Below, one piece after another: positions 8,468 through 16,799 of a stretch of DNA of 64,000 nucleotides. Below the pieces are notes generated by a model. The model was not told the DNA's origin and made no database searches. It saw only the letters and a program-made list of their open reading frames with translations. Origin of the DNA: Bacillota bacterium (GTDB lineage Bacteria > Bacillota > Clostridia > Christensenellales > Aristaeellaceae); assembly GCA_023425025.1 (NCBI GenBank), contig JAFADG010000041.1:1-64000 (forward strand), in the 5' to 3' direction. Each line of letters starts with the position of its first letter. Position 1 is the stretch's first letter. Made by a program: the position numbers and the translations under genes.

Positions 8468-9415
8468 GTGAAACGTATTTTATTGTTGCTTTATGTAGTG
8501 TTGCTGCTGCTGCCGTTTTCCACATCAAACGCAGAGGAAGGGAGCTTTCCAGCGCTGGACGCGGCCGGATTTCTGGACGAAGGCGAATTTGTGTACCAAA
8601 ACACTGACGATGGCATATGGCGGTACGCTTCTTCCGTTCTGAAGGTTGAAATCCACCGTTTTTATGACAAAGAGGAAAACCTGACCTGGTACGAGGCGGA
8701 AATATGGAGCCGGGACGGCGAAGCCTTCCGCTGCATCCCCAACGACCCGGACGACCGTGTCAACAGCTGCGACTGGCCGGCGAATATTGCCAAAAAGAAT
8801 AGCACGGTTTTTGCCATCAACAGCGATTTTTCTCACCTTCGGCTGCAGCAAAAAAGCCGGTCCGGCGTTTTGGTGCGCAGCGGGGAAGTGCTGGGGACCA
8901 GGACGTTTGCGCATAACAGGGGCACCTTCCCGAACCTGGACAACATGGCCCTGTATCCGGACGGGCGGATGGAGGTTTACGCTTCCGACGCATACACCGC
9001 TCAGGAGTACATTGACATGGGCGCCGCGGATGTGCTGTCCTTCGGTCCATACCTGATCAAGGATGGGCAGCTGAACGAGGCTGCCCTCAAAAAATACGGC
9101 AAGAGCAGGGCGCCACGTACGGCCATCGGCATGGTGGAACCCGGCCATTACTTTGCCATGATGCTGGAAGGCCGGCATAGCAAAAGCCGCGGAGCGGGCA
9201 TCTCCTTTCTGGCGGAGCGGCTTTCGGAAAAAGGCTGCCTGACAGGTTTTAACCTGGATGGCGGCCAGACGGCCACGATGGTTTTTATGGGGGAACAGAT
9301 CATTCACCTGGGCAAAAGCTCCGGCACCAATGCCAGCGCCCGCCGCACGGCAGAGATCGTCGGCATCGGGACATCCCAGCAGGTGCCGGAGTACGAATCC
9401 AAGAGCACGAAATAA
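8468..9415 (+). CDS. Secreted phosphodiester glycosidase (NAGPA-domain) family protein
   Basis: 315 residues. The first about 23 residues (MKRILLLLYVVLLLLPFS..) are a signal peptide, so the protein is exported. The rest matches the NAGPA/phosphodiester glycosidase fold: FAINSDFS, RTAIGMVEPGHYFAMMLEGR and the hallmark GFNLDGGQTATMVFMG. Members cleave N-acetylglucosamine from phosphodiester-linked sugars, and bacterial homologues are thought to act on cell-wall glycopolymers; the substrate is unknown here. GTG 8468 follows AGGGAG. The gene is monocistronic, ending at a terminator shared with the convergent collagen gene. Confidence 0.8.
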   Translation: MKRILLLLYVVLLLLPFSTSNAEEGSFPALDAAGFLDEGEFVYQNTDDGIWRYASSVLKVEIHRFYDKEENLTWYEAEIWSRDGEAFRCIPNDPDDRVNSCDWPANIAKKNSTVFAINSDFSHLRLQQKSRSGVLVRSGEVLGTRTFAHNRGTFPNLDNMALYPDGRMEVYASDAYTAQEYIDMGAADVLSFGPYLIKDGQLNEAALKKYGKSRAPRTAIGMVEPGHYFAMMLEGRHSKSRGAGISFLAERLSEKGCLTGFNLDGGQTATMVFMGEQIIHLGKSSGTNASARRTAEIVGIGTSQQVPEYESKSTK

Positions 9416-9420
9416 CATTT

Positions 9421-9449
9421 GGCCGCCGGCCATAAACCGGCGGCCTTTT
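9421..9449 (+). terminator. Terminator between convergent genes
   Basis: Perfect stem GGCCGCCGG/CCGGCGGCC (9421-9429, 9437-9445) followed by TTTT. It serves the rightward gene and may also limit the leftward collagen transcript. Confidence 0.8.
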
Positions 9450-9456
9450 GACAGGG

Positions 9457-10812
9457 TTACGGGAAGACTTGCACAATGACCATATTGGCCTGTACCGCAG
9501 TATCCGCCAGGGCAACGGTTGCACCCGTGGCATTGACCAGGGTGATGACTGCGGGAACGGTGGTGACGGTAATGAACGCGCTGCCATTGATCTGCCCTGT
9601 GACAGTGGGCGCATTGCCGACGATAGCGCCGGCACCATCGACCTCAATTGCAAAGGCCACATTGACCGGGCCTTCCGTGCCGTCAACGGCAACCCACCAA
9701 GTAATGAAATAGTTGCCGGGGGCGGAAATCGTGAATTCGCCGGTCGTTCCGTCGTAGGTGATGCTCGGGGTCTGGTCATTGATGACTGTATCGAAGATGA
9801 CGTTTTCGCCATCAGCAACTGTTGTGGCAGGGGCGCCCAGCAGCTGGGTCTGGATGCCCAGCAGCAAGCTGGCGGGGCCGGTAGGCCCGGTATCTCCGGT
9901 GGGGCCGATAGGCCCGGTATCCCCGGTGGGGCCGGTAGGTCCGGTAGCCCCGGCAGGGCCGATAGGTCCGGTATCTCCGGTGGGGCCGATAGGTCCGGTA
10001 GCGCCCGTTGCGCCGGCGGGCCCGATAGGTCCGGTATCTCCAGTGGGGCCGGTAGCGCCGGTGGCGCCGGTGGGCCCGGTATCTCCGATGGGCCCGGTAG
10101 GTCCGGTAGCGCCCGTTGCGCCGGTAGGCCCGGTAGGTCCGGTAGCGCCGGTGGTGCCGGTGGCGCCGGTAGGCCCGGTCGCGCCGATGGCGCCGGTAGG
10201 CCCGGTAGGTCCGGTAGCGCCCGTTGCGCCGGTGGCGCCGGTTGCACCGGTCAGGCCGTTAGCGCCGGTAGGTCCGGTAGGTCCAATAGCTCCGGTAGGT
10301 CCGGTGGGGCCGGTAGGTCCGGCCGCGCCGGTGGCGCCTGTCGCGCCGGCAGGTCCGGTAGCGCCCGTAGGTCCGGTGGGCCCGGTAGCGCCGGTAACGC
10401 CGGTAACGCCGGTAGGTCCGGTGGGCCCGGTAGCGCCCGTAGGTCCAGTCGGCCCGGTCGGCCCGGTCGCGCCTGTGCCGGCAGGTCCGGTAGCGCCGGT
10501 AGCGCCGGTAGCGCCGGTGGCTCCGGTGGCCCCGGTAGCACCGGTAGCGCCGGTAGGCCCGGGCACGCCTCTACAGCCCATGGGGCCCGGAGGTCCTGGA
10601 GGTCCCGGAGGGCCCGGAGGTCCTGGCGGGCAGGGAGGCGGGCAGGGGGGCGGACAGGGCGGATAAGGTGGGTAGGGGGGCCTGGGGGGGCACGGCATTA
10701 CGGGTTGTATATCAGGCACCGGGCAGGGAGGCGGGTAGCCGAACTGCCGGCCTTGGCCGTAGCCTCCCGGCCCAATACCCTGGGGTACATAATGATAATT
10801 GGGATATCTCAT
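9457..10812 (-). CDS. BclA-like collagenous exosporium protein
   Basis: 451 residues. The first about 60 residues are rich in Tyr, Pro and Cys (CPPPCPPPCPP type). Residues about 64-312 are uninterrupted Gly-X-Y triplets, mostly GPT and GAT, as in BclA, whose Thr residues carry glycans. Residues about 313-451 form a beta-rich globular C-terminus (TVADGENVIFDTV, SAPGNYFITWW), like the trimerising C1q/TNF-type head of BclA. It probably makes hair-like filaments on the spore surface. ATG 10812 follows GAGGA with 6 nt spacing; a TTG two codons earlier abuts the ribosome site. A sigma-K-like promoter lies upstream. Its DNA is strongly repetitive, so copy number may vary. Confidence 0.85.
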   Translation of the reverse strand: MRYPNYHYVPQGIGPGGYGQGRQFGYPPPCPVPDIQPVMPCPPRPPYPPYPPCPPPCPPPCPPGPPGPPGPPGPPGPMGCRGVPGPTGATGATGATGATGATGATGATGPAGTGATGPTGPTGPTGATGPTGPTGVTGVTGATGPTGPTGATGPAGATGATGAAGPTGPTGPTGAIGPTGPTGANGLTGATGATGATGATGPTGPTGAIGATGPTGATGTTGATGPTGPTGATGATGPTGPIGDTGPTGATGATGPTGDTGPIGPAGATGATGPIGPTGDTGPIGPAGATGPTGPTGDTGPIGPTGDTGPTGPASLLLGIQTQLLGAPATTVADGENVIFDTVINDQTPSITYDGTTGEFTISAPGNYFITWWVAVDGTEGPVNVAFAIEVDGAGAIVGNAPTVTGQINGSAFITVTTVPAVITLVNATGATVALADTAVQANMVIVQVFP

Positions 10813-10862
10813 ATACAATCCTCATTCTTCTGCGAAATTTGGATGAACTCCATCCAATGATC

Positions 10863-10889
10863 ACATTATGCGGACAAGAAGGCAAGTGT
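10863..10889 (-). promoter_or_regulatory. Sigma-K-like promoter of the BclA-like gene
   Basis: Minus strand: AC (10889-10888), 17 nt, CATAATGT (10870-10863), fitting AC-N16/17-CATANNNT. Sigma-K is active in the late mother cell, the expected stage for exosporium proteins. Confidence 0.5.
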
Positions 10890-10998
10890 TACCATGCTCG
10901 CATAGCGGTATCTTCTGCATCCGTGTGAGTTTTGCAGCCGATTCCTGGCCGAATGGTACACTATCGGGAAGGAATTTCGAAAAACAACGGGATACGGC

Positions 10999-11027
10999 TT
11001 TTCATGCTGGCGTGGCTGTGATATAAT
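10999..11027 (+). promoter_or_regulatory. Sigma-A promoter of the yicC-remA-gmk-rpoZ-coaBC operon
   Basis: TTTTCA (10999-11004), 17 nt, TATAAT (11022-11027), 33 nt before the first start codon. Confidence 0.55.
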
Positions 11028-11060
11028 AATATACTTGAAGAAGCCATCGGAGGACATTTG

Positions 11061-11933
11061 ATGCGCAGCATGACAGGGTACGGCCGCAGGCAGCTGCAGG
11101 CGGATGGTCGTGAGATGACTGTGGAGGTCAAGACGGTAAACCACCGTTTTTTGGACATCGGCTTTCGTATGCCGCGAAATCTAAGCTTTTTGGAGGAGCC
11201 GGTCCGCGCGCAGCTCTCCGAGACGCTCAAGCGCGGCCATGCCGATGTTTTTTTGAACTACCGCAACAATCGGGAGGACGCCAGGGAAGTTGCGGTCGAC
11301 GAACCGCTTTTGCTTTTGTACCGTCAGGTTCTGGGCAAGATGGAGGCTTTGTCGGAGGCTCCGAATGATGTTGCCCTCTCCCATTATATGACGCTGCCCG
11401 ATGTGCTGCGCGTGACCGAGCGGGAAGAGGACAGGGAGGCTGTGACCTCGCTTCTTCAAAAAACGCTGGCGCTGGTGCTTTGCGACGTTGCGGCCATGCG
11501 GGAGAAGGAAGGCGAGGCGCTTGCGGCAGACCTTGAATTCCATTTGGATCAGCTGGAGCAGCTGGCCGGGAAGATCGCCGGAAAGGCCCCCCAGGTGGCG
11601 CAATTGTACAGGGAGCGCCTGGAACAGCGGCTTGCGGAGGTTGCCTTGACGCCTGTGGAGCCGCAGCGCCTGGCCCAGGAGGTTGCCTTGTTCGCGGACC
11701 GCTGCGCCATTGACGAGGAGCTTTCCAGATTATCTTCCCATATTCAGCAAATGCGCGGCATTCTAAAAAGTGACGGCGAAGCGGGGCGCAAACTGGATTT
11801 TTTAGTGCAGGAGCTGAACCGGGAGGTCAATACCGTCGGTTCCAAGGCCTCCGATGTGGAGATCACGGGCTGGGTAGTAGCCGCCAAATGTGAGATAGAG
11901 AAACTGCGGGAGCAGGTACAGAATATCGAATGA
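11061..11933 (+). CDS. YicC/YloC family endoribonuclease
   Basis: 290 residues. It begins MRSMTGYGR, the family signature, and ends with the conserved EIEKLREQVQNIE. LVQELNREVNTVGSKASD is also typical. YicC proteins are reported endoribonucleases; YloC is the Bacillus form. The long middle part is predicted helical and charged. ATG 11061 is 6 nt after CGGAGGA. First gene of a five-gene operon conserved across Firmicutes (yicC-remA-gmk-rpoZ-coaBC). Confidence 0.92.
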   Translation: MRSMTGYGRRQLQADGREMTVEVKTVNHRFLDIGFRMPRNLSFLEEPVRAQLSETLKRGHADVFLNYRNNREDAREVAVDEPLLLLYRQVLGKMEALSEAPNDVALSHYMTLPDVLRVTEREEDREAVTSLLQKTLALVLCDVAAMREKEGEALAADLEFHLDQLEQLAGKIAGKAPQVAQLYRERLEQRLAEVALTPVEPQRLAQEVALFADRCAIDEELSRLSSHIQQMRGILKSDGEAGRKLDFLVQELNREVNTVGSKASDVEITGWVVAAKCEIEKLREQVQNIE

Positions 11934-11962
11934 CGGGCGCCGGCTCGGAAAAGAGGGGCAGC

Positions 11963-12238
11963 ATGGGACCAAAGCTCATCAATATCGGGTTTGGGAACAT
12001 GGTTTCCGCATCCAGGCTCATTGCCATCATCAGCCCCGAATCCGCGCCGGTCAAGCGTCTGATACAGGATGCCAGGGAAAGCGGAAAGCTGATCGATGCG
12101 ACCTATGGCAGGAGAACCAGAGCGGTGATTGTCATGGACAGCGAGCATGTGGTGCTTTCTCCTGTGCAGCCTGAAACGGTAGCCAACCGCTTAAACGCGC
12201 GGGAGACATCGCCGGCTGAGGATGAAGGAGAGGAATAG
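11963..12238 (+). CDS. remA: RemA-like regulator (DUF370)
   Basis: 91 residues. B. subtilis RemA is a DNA-binding ring protein that activates matrix and osmoprotection genes. INIGFGNMVSASRLIAIISPES, RRTRAVIVMDSEHVVLSP and ETVANRL are the family's conserved blocks. ATG 11963 follows AAGAGGGG. In Clostridia the gene's fixed place between yicC and gmk suggests a conserved though less studied role. Confidence 0.93.
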   Translation: MGPKLINIGFGNMVSASRLIAIISPESAPVKRLIQDARESGKLIDATYGRRTRAVIVMDSEHVVLSPVQPETVANRLNARETSPAEDEGEE

Positions 12239-12242
12239 GGGA

Positions 12243-12848
12243 ATGCAGGTACTGAGGAAAGGCATGCTTCTGGTGATTTCAGGTCCTTCGGGAACGGGCA
12301 AGGGAACGCTGGCCCAGCGGCTGTTGAAGGAAGATCCCAGCTTCAGGTTTTCGGTCAGCGCCACTACGCGGGCCCGCCGGAACAATGAAATCGAAGGCGT
12401 CCATTACCACTTTATCTCCGACGAGAAGTTTGACAGGCTGCTGGCGGAGGATGCTTTTCTCGAGCATGCCGTCGTGCACGGCCACCGGTACGGGACAATG
12501 AAGTCCCAGGTTTACCAAAGCATCGAGCGCGGGGAAAACATACTGCTGGACATCGATCCCCAAGGCGCGCGCAAGGTGATGGAAAAAGAAAAGGATTGCG
12601 TGACCGTGTTCATACTGCCGCCCAGCTACAAGGCGCTGGAGGTCAGGCTGCATACCAGAAACACGGACGATCCCGCGGAAATCAGACGGCGCCTGGGCAA
12701 TGCCCGCGGCGAGATCGAGCAGCTTTCACGCTACCAGTACGCGGTGGTCAACGACGTGCTGGACCTGGCGTACGAGCAGCTGTTCAGCATCGTTACCGCC
12801 GAAAAGCAAAGAACAACCCGGTTTTTCCCGACGGTGAAGGAAGAATAG
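12243..12848 (+). CDS. gmk: Guanylate kinase
   Basis: 201 residues, normal length. Phosphorylates GMP to GDP. P-loop ISGPSGTGKGTL, GMP-binding SATTRARRNNEIEGVHYHF and LDIDPQGARKV are intact. ATG 12243 lies just after the remA stop, with AGGAGAGGA upstream; an ATG 21 nt earlier overlaps remA and is less likely. Confidence 0.96.
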   Translation: MQVLRKGMLLVISGPSGTGKGTLAQRLLKEDPSFRFSVSATTRARRNNEIEGVHYHFISDEKFDRLLAEDAFLEHAVVHGHRYGTMKSQVYQSIERGENILLDIDPQGARKVMEKEKDCVTVFILPPSYKALEVRLHTRNTDDPAEIRRRLGNARGEIEQLSRYQYAVVNDVLDLAYEQLFSIVTAEKQRTTRFFPTVKEE

Positions 12849-12868
12849 AATGTAAGGAGGACCCCATT

Positions 12869-13081
12869 ATGTCCATTGTGGAACCTACCATTGTCGAATT
12901 GGGTGAAAAAGCCGATTGCCGCTATACCTTGGTGGTGGAAGCATCCAAGCGTGCCCGTCAGCTGGTGGCCGGCGGCCAGCCTTTGCTGGACCGCAAGGAT
13001 ATGAAGCCGCTGAAGCTGGCTGTGGAGGAGATCAACCGCGGCCTGATTGGCTATGTCCGTAATTCGGAAGACGAGGTTTGA
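12869..13081 (+). CDS. rpoZ: DNA-directed RNA polymerase subunit omega
   Basis: 70 residues, ordinary for Firmicutes. CRYTLVVEASKRARQL is the conserved omega helix contacting the beta-prime subunit; KPLKLAVEEINRGLIGY follows. ATG 12869 follows AAGGAGG (12854-12860). It sits between gmk and coaBC as in most Firmicutes. Confidence 0.93.
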   Translation: MSIVEPTIVELGEKADCRYTLVVEASKRARQLVAGGQPLLDRKDMKPLKLAVEEINRGLIGYVRNSEDEV

Positions 13082-13084
13082 TCT

Positions 13085-14287
13085 ATGATGCTTGCGGGGA
13101 AGGATATCGTTTTGGGCGTTACCGGGGGTATTGCCGCCTACAAGGCGGTAGAGGTGGCATCCCGCCTGCGCAAGCTCGGCGCGCAGGTGTTTGTCATCAT
13201 GACGAAGAATGCCTGCGAATTTGTGACGCCCCTTACCTTTGAAACGATATCCAACCACCCTGTGGTGACGGATACCTTTGCCCACCCCGAAACCTGGGAA
13301 GTGGAGCACATCGCCCTGGCCAAGCGGGCATCGCTGTTTTGCATCGCGCCGGCCACAGCCAATATTCTGGCCAAGATGGCCCATGGCATTGCGGACGACA
13401 TGCTTTCCACCACAGTGCTTGCGACCCGCGCACCCATTTTGGCGGCGCCGGCGATGAACACCAACATGTGGGAGGCGGAAGCCACCCGGGAAAACATGCA
13501 GGTGCTCAAAAGGCGCGGCGTCATAACTATCGGCCCCGGCGACGGTTTTCTGGCGGAAGGCATCAGCGGCGTGGGCCGTATGGCGGAGCCTGCGGAGATT
13601 GTGGATGCCATTGTGGGCATACTTTTGCAAAAGCAGGACATGGCGGGCCTGAGGGTGCTGGTCACGGCCGGGCCTACCAGGGAGCGGATCGACCCTGTCC
13701 GGTATATCACCAATGATTCCTCGGGGAAAATGGGATATGCCATTGCCGGGCGTGCCGCTGCCCGGGGGGCGGCGGTAACGCTGGTGTCCGGGCCTGTGGC
13801 GATCCCCGCGCCCGATGGCGTCAGGACGGTTCCTGTTGTCAGCACGGGGGACCTGCATGAAGCCGTGCTTGCGCAATGCGGGGAGCAGGACGTAATCATC
13901 CAGGCTGCCGCGCCGGCCGATTATAGGCCGTTGAGCGTAAGCAACCAGAAAATCAAAAAGCAGTCGGGCGAAGGGCTTACGCTTTCCCTGACCGAAAACC
14001 CGGATATCGCCGAGGCGGTTGGAAAAGTGAAAAAGCCAGGGCAGGTTTTGGTGGGCTTTGCGGCGGAAACCCAAAATCTTTTGGAAAACGCGAAGCAAAA
14101 GCTGAAAAAAAAGAACCTGGATCTGATCGTCGCCAACGATGTGACAAAGCCCGGCGTGGGCTTTCATGTGGATACGAATATCGCCGCCCTGGTTACGGCG
14201 GCCGGTGTAACGGAGCGGCCGCTGCAAAGCAAGACCGCCTTGGCCGATGATATTCTGGATACAGTGCTTTCCTTAATGGGCAAGTAG
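13085..14287 (+). CDS. coaBC: Bifunctional phosphopantothenoylcysteine decarboxylase/phosphopantothenate-cysteine ligase
   Basis: 400 residues. Two consecutive steps of coenzyme A synthesis. The N-terminal flavin-dependent CoaC domain shows GVTGGIAAYK, the active-site His region WEVEHIALAKRA, and PAMNTNMW. The C-terminal CoaB domain shows TAGPTRERIDPVRYITNDSSGKMG, AAPADY and LIVANDV. It starts 4 nt after rpoZ and ends at a terminator, closing the operon. Confidence 0.96.
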   Translation: MMLAGKDIVLGVTGGIAAYKAVEVASRLRKLGAQVFVIMTKNACEFVTPLTFETISNHPVVTDTFAHPETWEVEHIALAKRASLFCIAPATANILAKMAHGIADDMLSTTVLATRAPILAAPAMNTNMWEAEATRENMQVLKRRGVITIGPGDGFLAEGISGVGRMAEPAEIVDAIVGILLQKQDMAGLRVLVTAGPTRERIDPVRYITNDSSGKMGYAIAGRAAARGAAVTLVSGPVAIPAPDGVRTVPVVSTGDLHEAVLAQCGEQDVIIQAAAPADYRPLSVSNQKIKKQSGEGLTLSLTENPDIAEAVGKVKKPGQVLVGFAAETQNLLENAKQKLKKKNLDLIVANDVTKPGVGFHVDTNIAALVTAAGVTERPLQSKTALADDILDTVLSLMGK

Positions 14288-14305
14288 ATAGGTGCACAGT
14301 TATAT

Positions 14306-14331
14306 GCCGCTTCTTTGAGGCGGCTTTTTCT
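14306..14331 (+). terminator. Terminator after coaBC
   Basis: Stem GCCGC/GCGGC (14306-14310, 14320-14324) followed by TTTTTCTTTT. Confidence 0.75.
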
Positions 14332-14362
14332 TTTGGGAAAATAATAAACTTTTTATGGGGTC

Positions 14363-14390
14363 TTGCTCGTTTTGGTCAACGGACTATAAT
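14363..14390 (+). promoter_or_regulatory. Sigma-A promoter of the TetR-ABC operon
   Basis: TTGCTC (14363-14368), 16 nt spacer, TATAAT (14385-14390). The expected transcription start falls at the edge of the palindromic operator at 14397-14415. Confidence 0.6.
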
Positions 14391-14396
14391 GGATCT

Positions 14397-14415
14397 TGAC
14401 TGGCCCGGTCAGTCA
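14397..14415. promoter_or_regulatory. Palindromic operator, probably for the TetR regulator
   Basis: TGACTGGCCCGGTCAGTCA is a 19-bp palindrome with 8 of 9 arm positions matching. It lies just downstream of the -10 box and 20 nt before the tetR start codon, the classic site for autorepression. Assignment to this TetR is inferred from position. Confidence 0.65.
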
Positions 14416-14434
14416 ATGAAAGGAGGGAATCAGG

Positions 14435-15052
14435 ATGAACGATAAGTTCTTTGCACTGCCCAGGGAGAAGCAGGACCGGATTTTGAATGCGGCGCTTAAG
14501 GCCTTTGGGAAGCATGGATACCGGCAGGCAGTTACCGATGATATCGCGTCATCGGCGGGCATCTCCAAAGGCCTGCTGTTCCATTACTTTCACAACAAGC
14601 GCGAGTTGCTGCAATATGTGTATGAATACAGCATTCGCTTTATCCGGGAGAAGATGGCTGAGAGAAACATGGCCGCCGAAACAGATTTTTTTCGCCTGAT
14701 GCACGCCACCCATATTGTAAAGGTGGAGATCATGAACGAATACCCATACATTTTTGATTTCCTGATGAACATTTACTTGAGGCGGGATCAGGGAGCGTCG
14801 GAGGCCGTGGATGCGTACAACGTCGATTTTGTCGCGGCACAGAAGGCGGGAATACTCAAAATCATCGACAGAGGAAAGTTCAAGGAAGGCGTAGCGCCGG
14901 AGAATGTACTCGATATCGTTCTTTGGAGCGCGCAGGGGTTCATGGACATGGAGTTCCACCATGGAGACCGGAATTTTGAAAAGCTAAGCGAGAAATATCT
15001 TGTCTGCATGGAGCTTATGCGCAGACAGTTTTATAAGGAGGAGTATCTTTGA
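14435..15052 (+). CDS. TetR family transcriptional regulator
   Basis: 205 residues. The N-terminal helix-turn-helix is clear (RILNAALKAFGKHGYRQAV, DDIASSAGISKGLLFHYF, NKRELL). The C-terminal ligand domain is not assignable to a known inducer. ATG 14435 follows AAAGGAGG. It shares a TTGA junction with the downstream ABC ATPase gene, so repressor and exporter are co-translated. It probably senses a compound exported by that ABC system. Confidence 0.9.
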   Translation: MNDKFFALPREKQDRILNAALKAFGKHGYRQAVTDDIASSAGISKGLLFHYFHNKRELLQYVYEYSIRFIREKMAERNMAAETDFFRLMHATHIVKVEIMNEYPYIFDFLMNIYLRRDQGASEAVDAYNVDFVAAQKAGILKIIDRGKFKEGVAPENVLDIVLWSAQGFMDMEFHHGDRNFEKLSEKYLVCMELMRRQFYKEEYL

Positions 15053-15936
15053 GCATGGTTGCAATCAGTCACCTGACCAAGGATTATGGCGGCGGCAGAG
15101 GCGTATTCGATCTTTCGTTCTCCATTGAAAAAGGGGAGGTATTTGGTTTCCTGGGGCCAAACGGCGCGGGGAAAACCACTACCATCCGCCATTTGATGGG
15201 ATTCATCCGGCCGGAGCAGGGCACCCTTCAAATCAATGGCCTGGATTGCTGGAGCAAAGCCTCCGACATTCAAAAGACGCTGGGCTATATCCCCGGGGAA
15301 ATGGCCTTCCCGGAGGATATGACGGGTATCGGCTTCTTACGCTTCATGGCCGATTACCGGGGTCAAAAGGATTTTTCGCGGGCCGAAGGGTTGATGGAGC
15401 GGTTCGAGCTGAATCCCAAGGGCAAGCTGAAAAAGATGTCCAAGGGGATGAAGCAGAAGGTGGGCATCGTATGCGCCTTTATGCATGACCCGGAGGTTTT
15501 GCTGCTGGATGAGCCCACCAGCGGATTGGATCCCCTGATGCAGAACCGCTTCATTGACCTCATCCTGGAGGAAAAGCGGCGCGGGAAAACCATACTGATG
15601 TCCTCCCACCTGTTTGAGGAGGTGGAGCGCACCTGTGACCGGATTGGCATTTTGAAGGAAGGCTGCCTGGTGGCGGTGGAGGATGCGCAAACGCTGAAAG
15701 CGCAAAAGCAGAGGGCTTATGTGGTCACGCTCGCAAGCGAAGATGCGGCGAAAGCCTTCGTGGCGGAAAAGCTTACCGTGGCCGGCCGGGAGAAAAACCG
15801 TGTAACGGTGACGGTGCGGCAGGATATCAAGGAATTCATACAGGCCATGGGACGCCACGCGGTAACGAATATCGACGTGGCGGAGCAGAGCCTGGAGGAA
15901 ATCTTCCTGCACTATTACGGGAGGAATGGCAAATGA
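15049..15936 (+). CDS. ABC transporter ATP-binding protein
   Basis: 295 residues. Walker A GPNGAGKTTT, signature MSKGMKQKVGI, Walker B VLLLDEPTSGLD and a C-terminal dimer-type extension (AYVVTLASEDAAKAFV). It resembles CcmA/drug exporter ATPases working with a separate permease. The TTG at 15049 overlaps the tetR stop (TTGA) and lies 5 nt after AAGGAGGAG; ATG 15055 is an alternative. Overlap with the permease gene (ATGA) completes the operon. Confidence 0.92.
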   Translation: MSMVAISHLTKDYGGGRGVFDLSFSIEKGEVFGFLGPNGAGKTTTIRHLMGFIRPEQGTLQINGLDCWSKASDIQKTLGYIPGEMAFPEDMTGIGFLRFMADYRGQKDFSRAEGLMERFELNPKGKLKKMSKGMKQKVGIVCAFMHDPEVLLLDEPTSGLDPLMQNRFIDLILEEKRRGKTILMSSHLFEEVERTCDRIGILKEGCLVAVEDAQTLKAQKQRAYVVTLASEDAAKAFVAEKLTVAGREKNRVTVTVRQDIKEFIQAMGRHAVTNIDVAEQSLEEIFLHYYGRNGK

Positions 15937-16733
15937 TCAACGGAAGGCTTTTCAAAAAAGGAATACAGTCAAATTATCTCATGATCGTCATCTTTGCGGG
16001 CGTTCTTGCCATGTACTTTGCCATGATCATCTATATGTTCGATCCCAAACTGGGGGAAACACTCCAGCAAATGGCGCAGGCCATGCCGCAGGTGATGGCC
16101 ATGTTCAACATGGATGAGGCCGGAACCACCCTGACCTCTTTTATCACCAATTATCTCTACGGCTTTTTGATGGTGCTTTTCCCCATGGTGCTCGTCATGA
16201 TACTGGCCAACCGGCTGGTGGCAAAACTGGTGGATTCGGGCTCGATGGCCTATCTGCTGGCCGCGCCGCGCAAGCGACTGACGGTGGTGGCGACGCAATG
16301 GGCGGTGCTGCAGGCGGCGCTGATTGCAGTGATCCTGTTCTGCACTGGGCTTGGTATTGCCGTGAGCGAGCTCATGTTCCCAGGGCAGCTGGATATCCCG
16401 GCGTTTCTCCGGCTGAACCTTGGCATATTCCTGCTGCAATTTGCCATCGGCGGCATTTGCTTTTTTGCTTCCTGCATCAGCAACGATACGCGTACATCCC
16501 TTGCCATTGGCGCCGGCGCGTCCGTACTGTTCTACCTGATCAGCATGCTCTCGAACATGGGCGGCAAGCTGGAATTTTTGAAATATGCCACGATCATTAC
16601 GCTGTTTGATGCCACCGGGCTTTCTCAAGGGGAGGCTGGGGCCGTGGCCGGCCTGGTGGTACTGGCAGGAATCGGCATCGCATTTTATGCGGCAGGAATG
16701 ATCTCCTTTCAAAGGCGGGATCTGCCGCTGTAG
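15933..16733 (+). CDS. ABC transporter permease
   Basis: 266 residues with about six hydrophobic segments (first near 15-37, last near 240-260). It resembles ABC-2 type permeases in which one six-helix subunit dimerises. The conserved feature is general hydrophobicity rather than a motif, so substrate is unknown. It overlaps the ATPase gene by 4 nt and ends before a bidirectional terminator. With the TetR gene it forms a self-regulated efflux unit. Confidence 0.85.
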   Translation: MINGRLFKKGIQSNYLMIVIFAGVLAMYFAMIIYMFDPKLGETLQQMAQAMPQVMAMFNMDEAGTTLTSFITNYLYGFLMVLFPMVLVMILANRLVAKLVDSGSMAYLLAAPRKRLTVVATQWAVLQAALIAVILFCTGLGIAVSELMFPGQLDIPAFLRLNLGIFLLQFAIGGICFFASCISNDTRTSLAIGAGASVLFYLISMLSNMGGKLEFLKYATIITLFDATGLSQGEAGAVAGLVVLAGIGIAFYAAGMISFQRRDLPL

Positions 16734-16752
16734 GTATCCAATCAAAAACAAC

Positions 16753-16784
16753 GCAGCCCGGCCGGTATGAACCAACCGGGCTGC
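16753..16784. terminator. Bidirectional terminator
   Basis: Perfect 9-bp arms GCAGCCCGG/CCGGGCTGC between the convergent ABC permease and transketolase genes. T-richness is modest on both sides. Confidence 0.65.
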
Positions 16785-16799
16785 AAGCATTTTCAGCGC

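Noticed and set aside
9870..10560. Short tandem repeats resembling a CRISPR array
   Set aside because: The period is 9-18 nt and coding; there are no separate spacers or palindromic repeats and no cas genes.
9448..10860. Long open frames antisense to the BclA-like gene (up to 470 codons)
   Set aside because: They follow from Gly-X-Y codon repetition, which leaves several frames open. They have low-complexity translations and no ribosome site.
12731..14227. 498-codon minus-strand frame opposite gmk-rpoZ-coaBC
   Set aside because: Three recognised genes on the plus strand occupy the same DNA.
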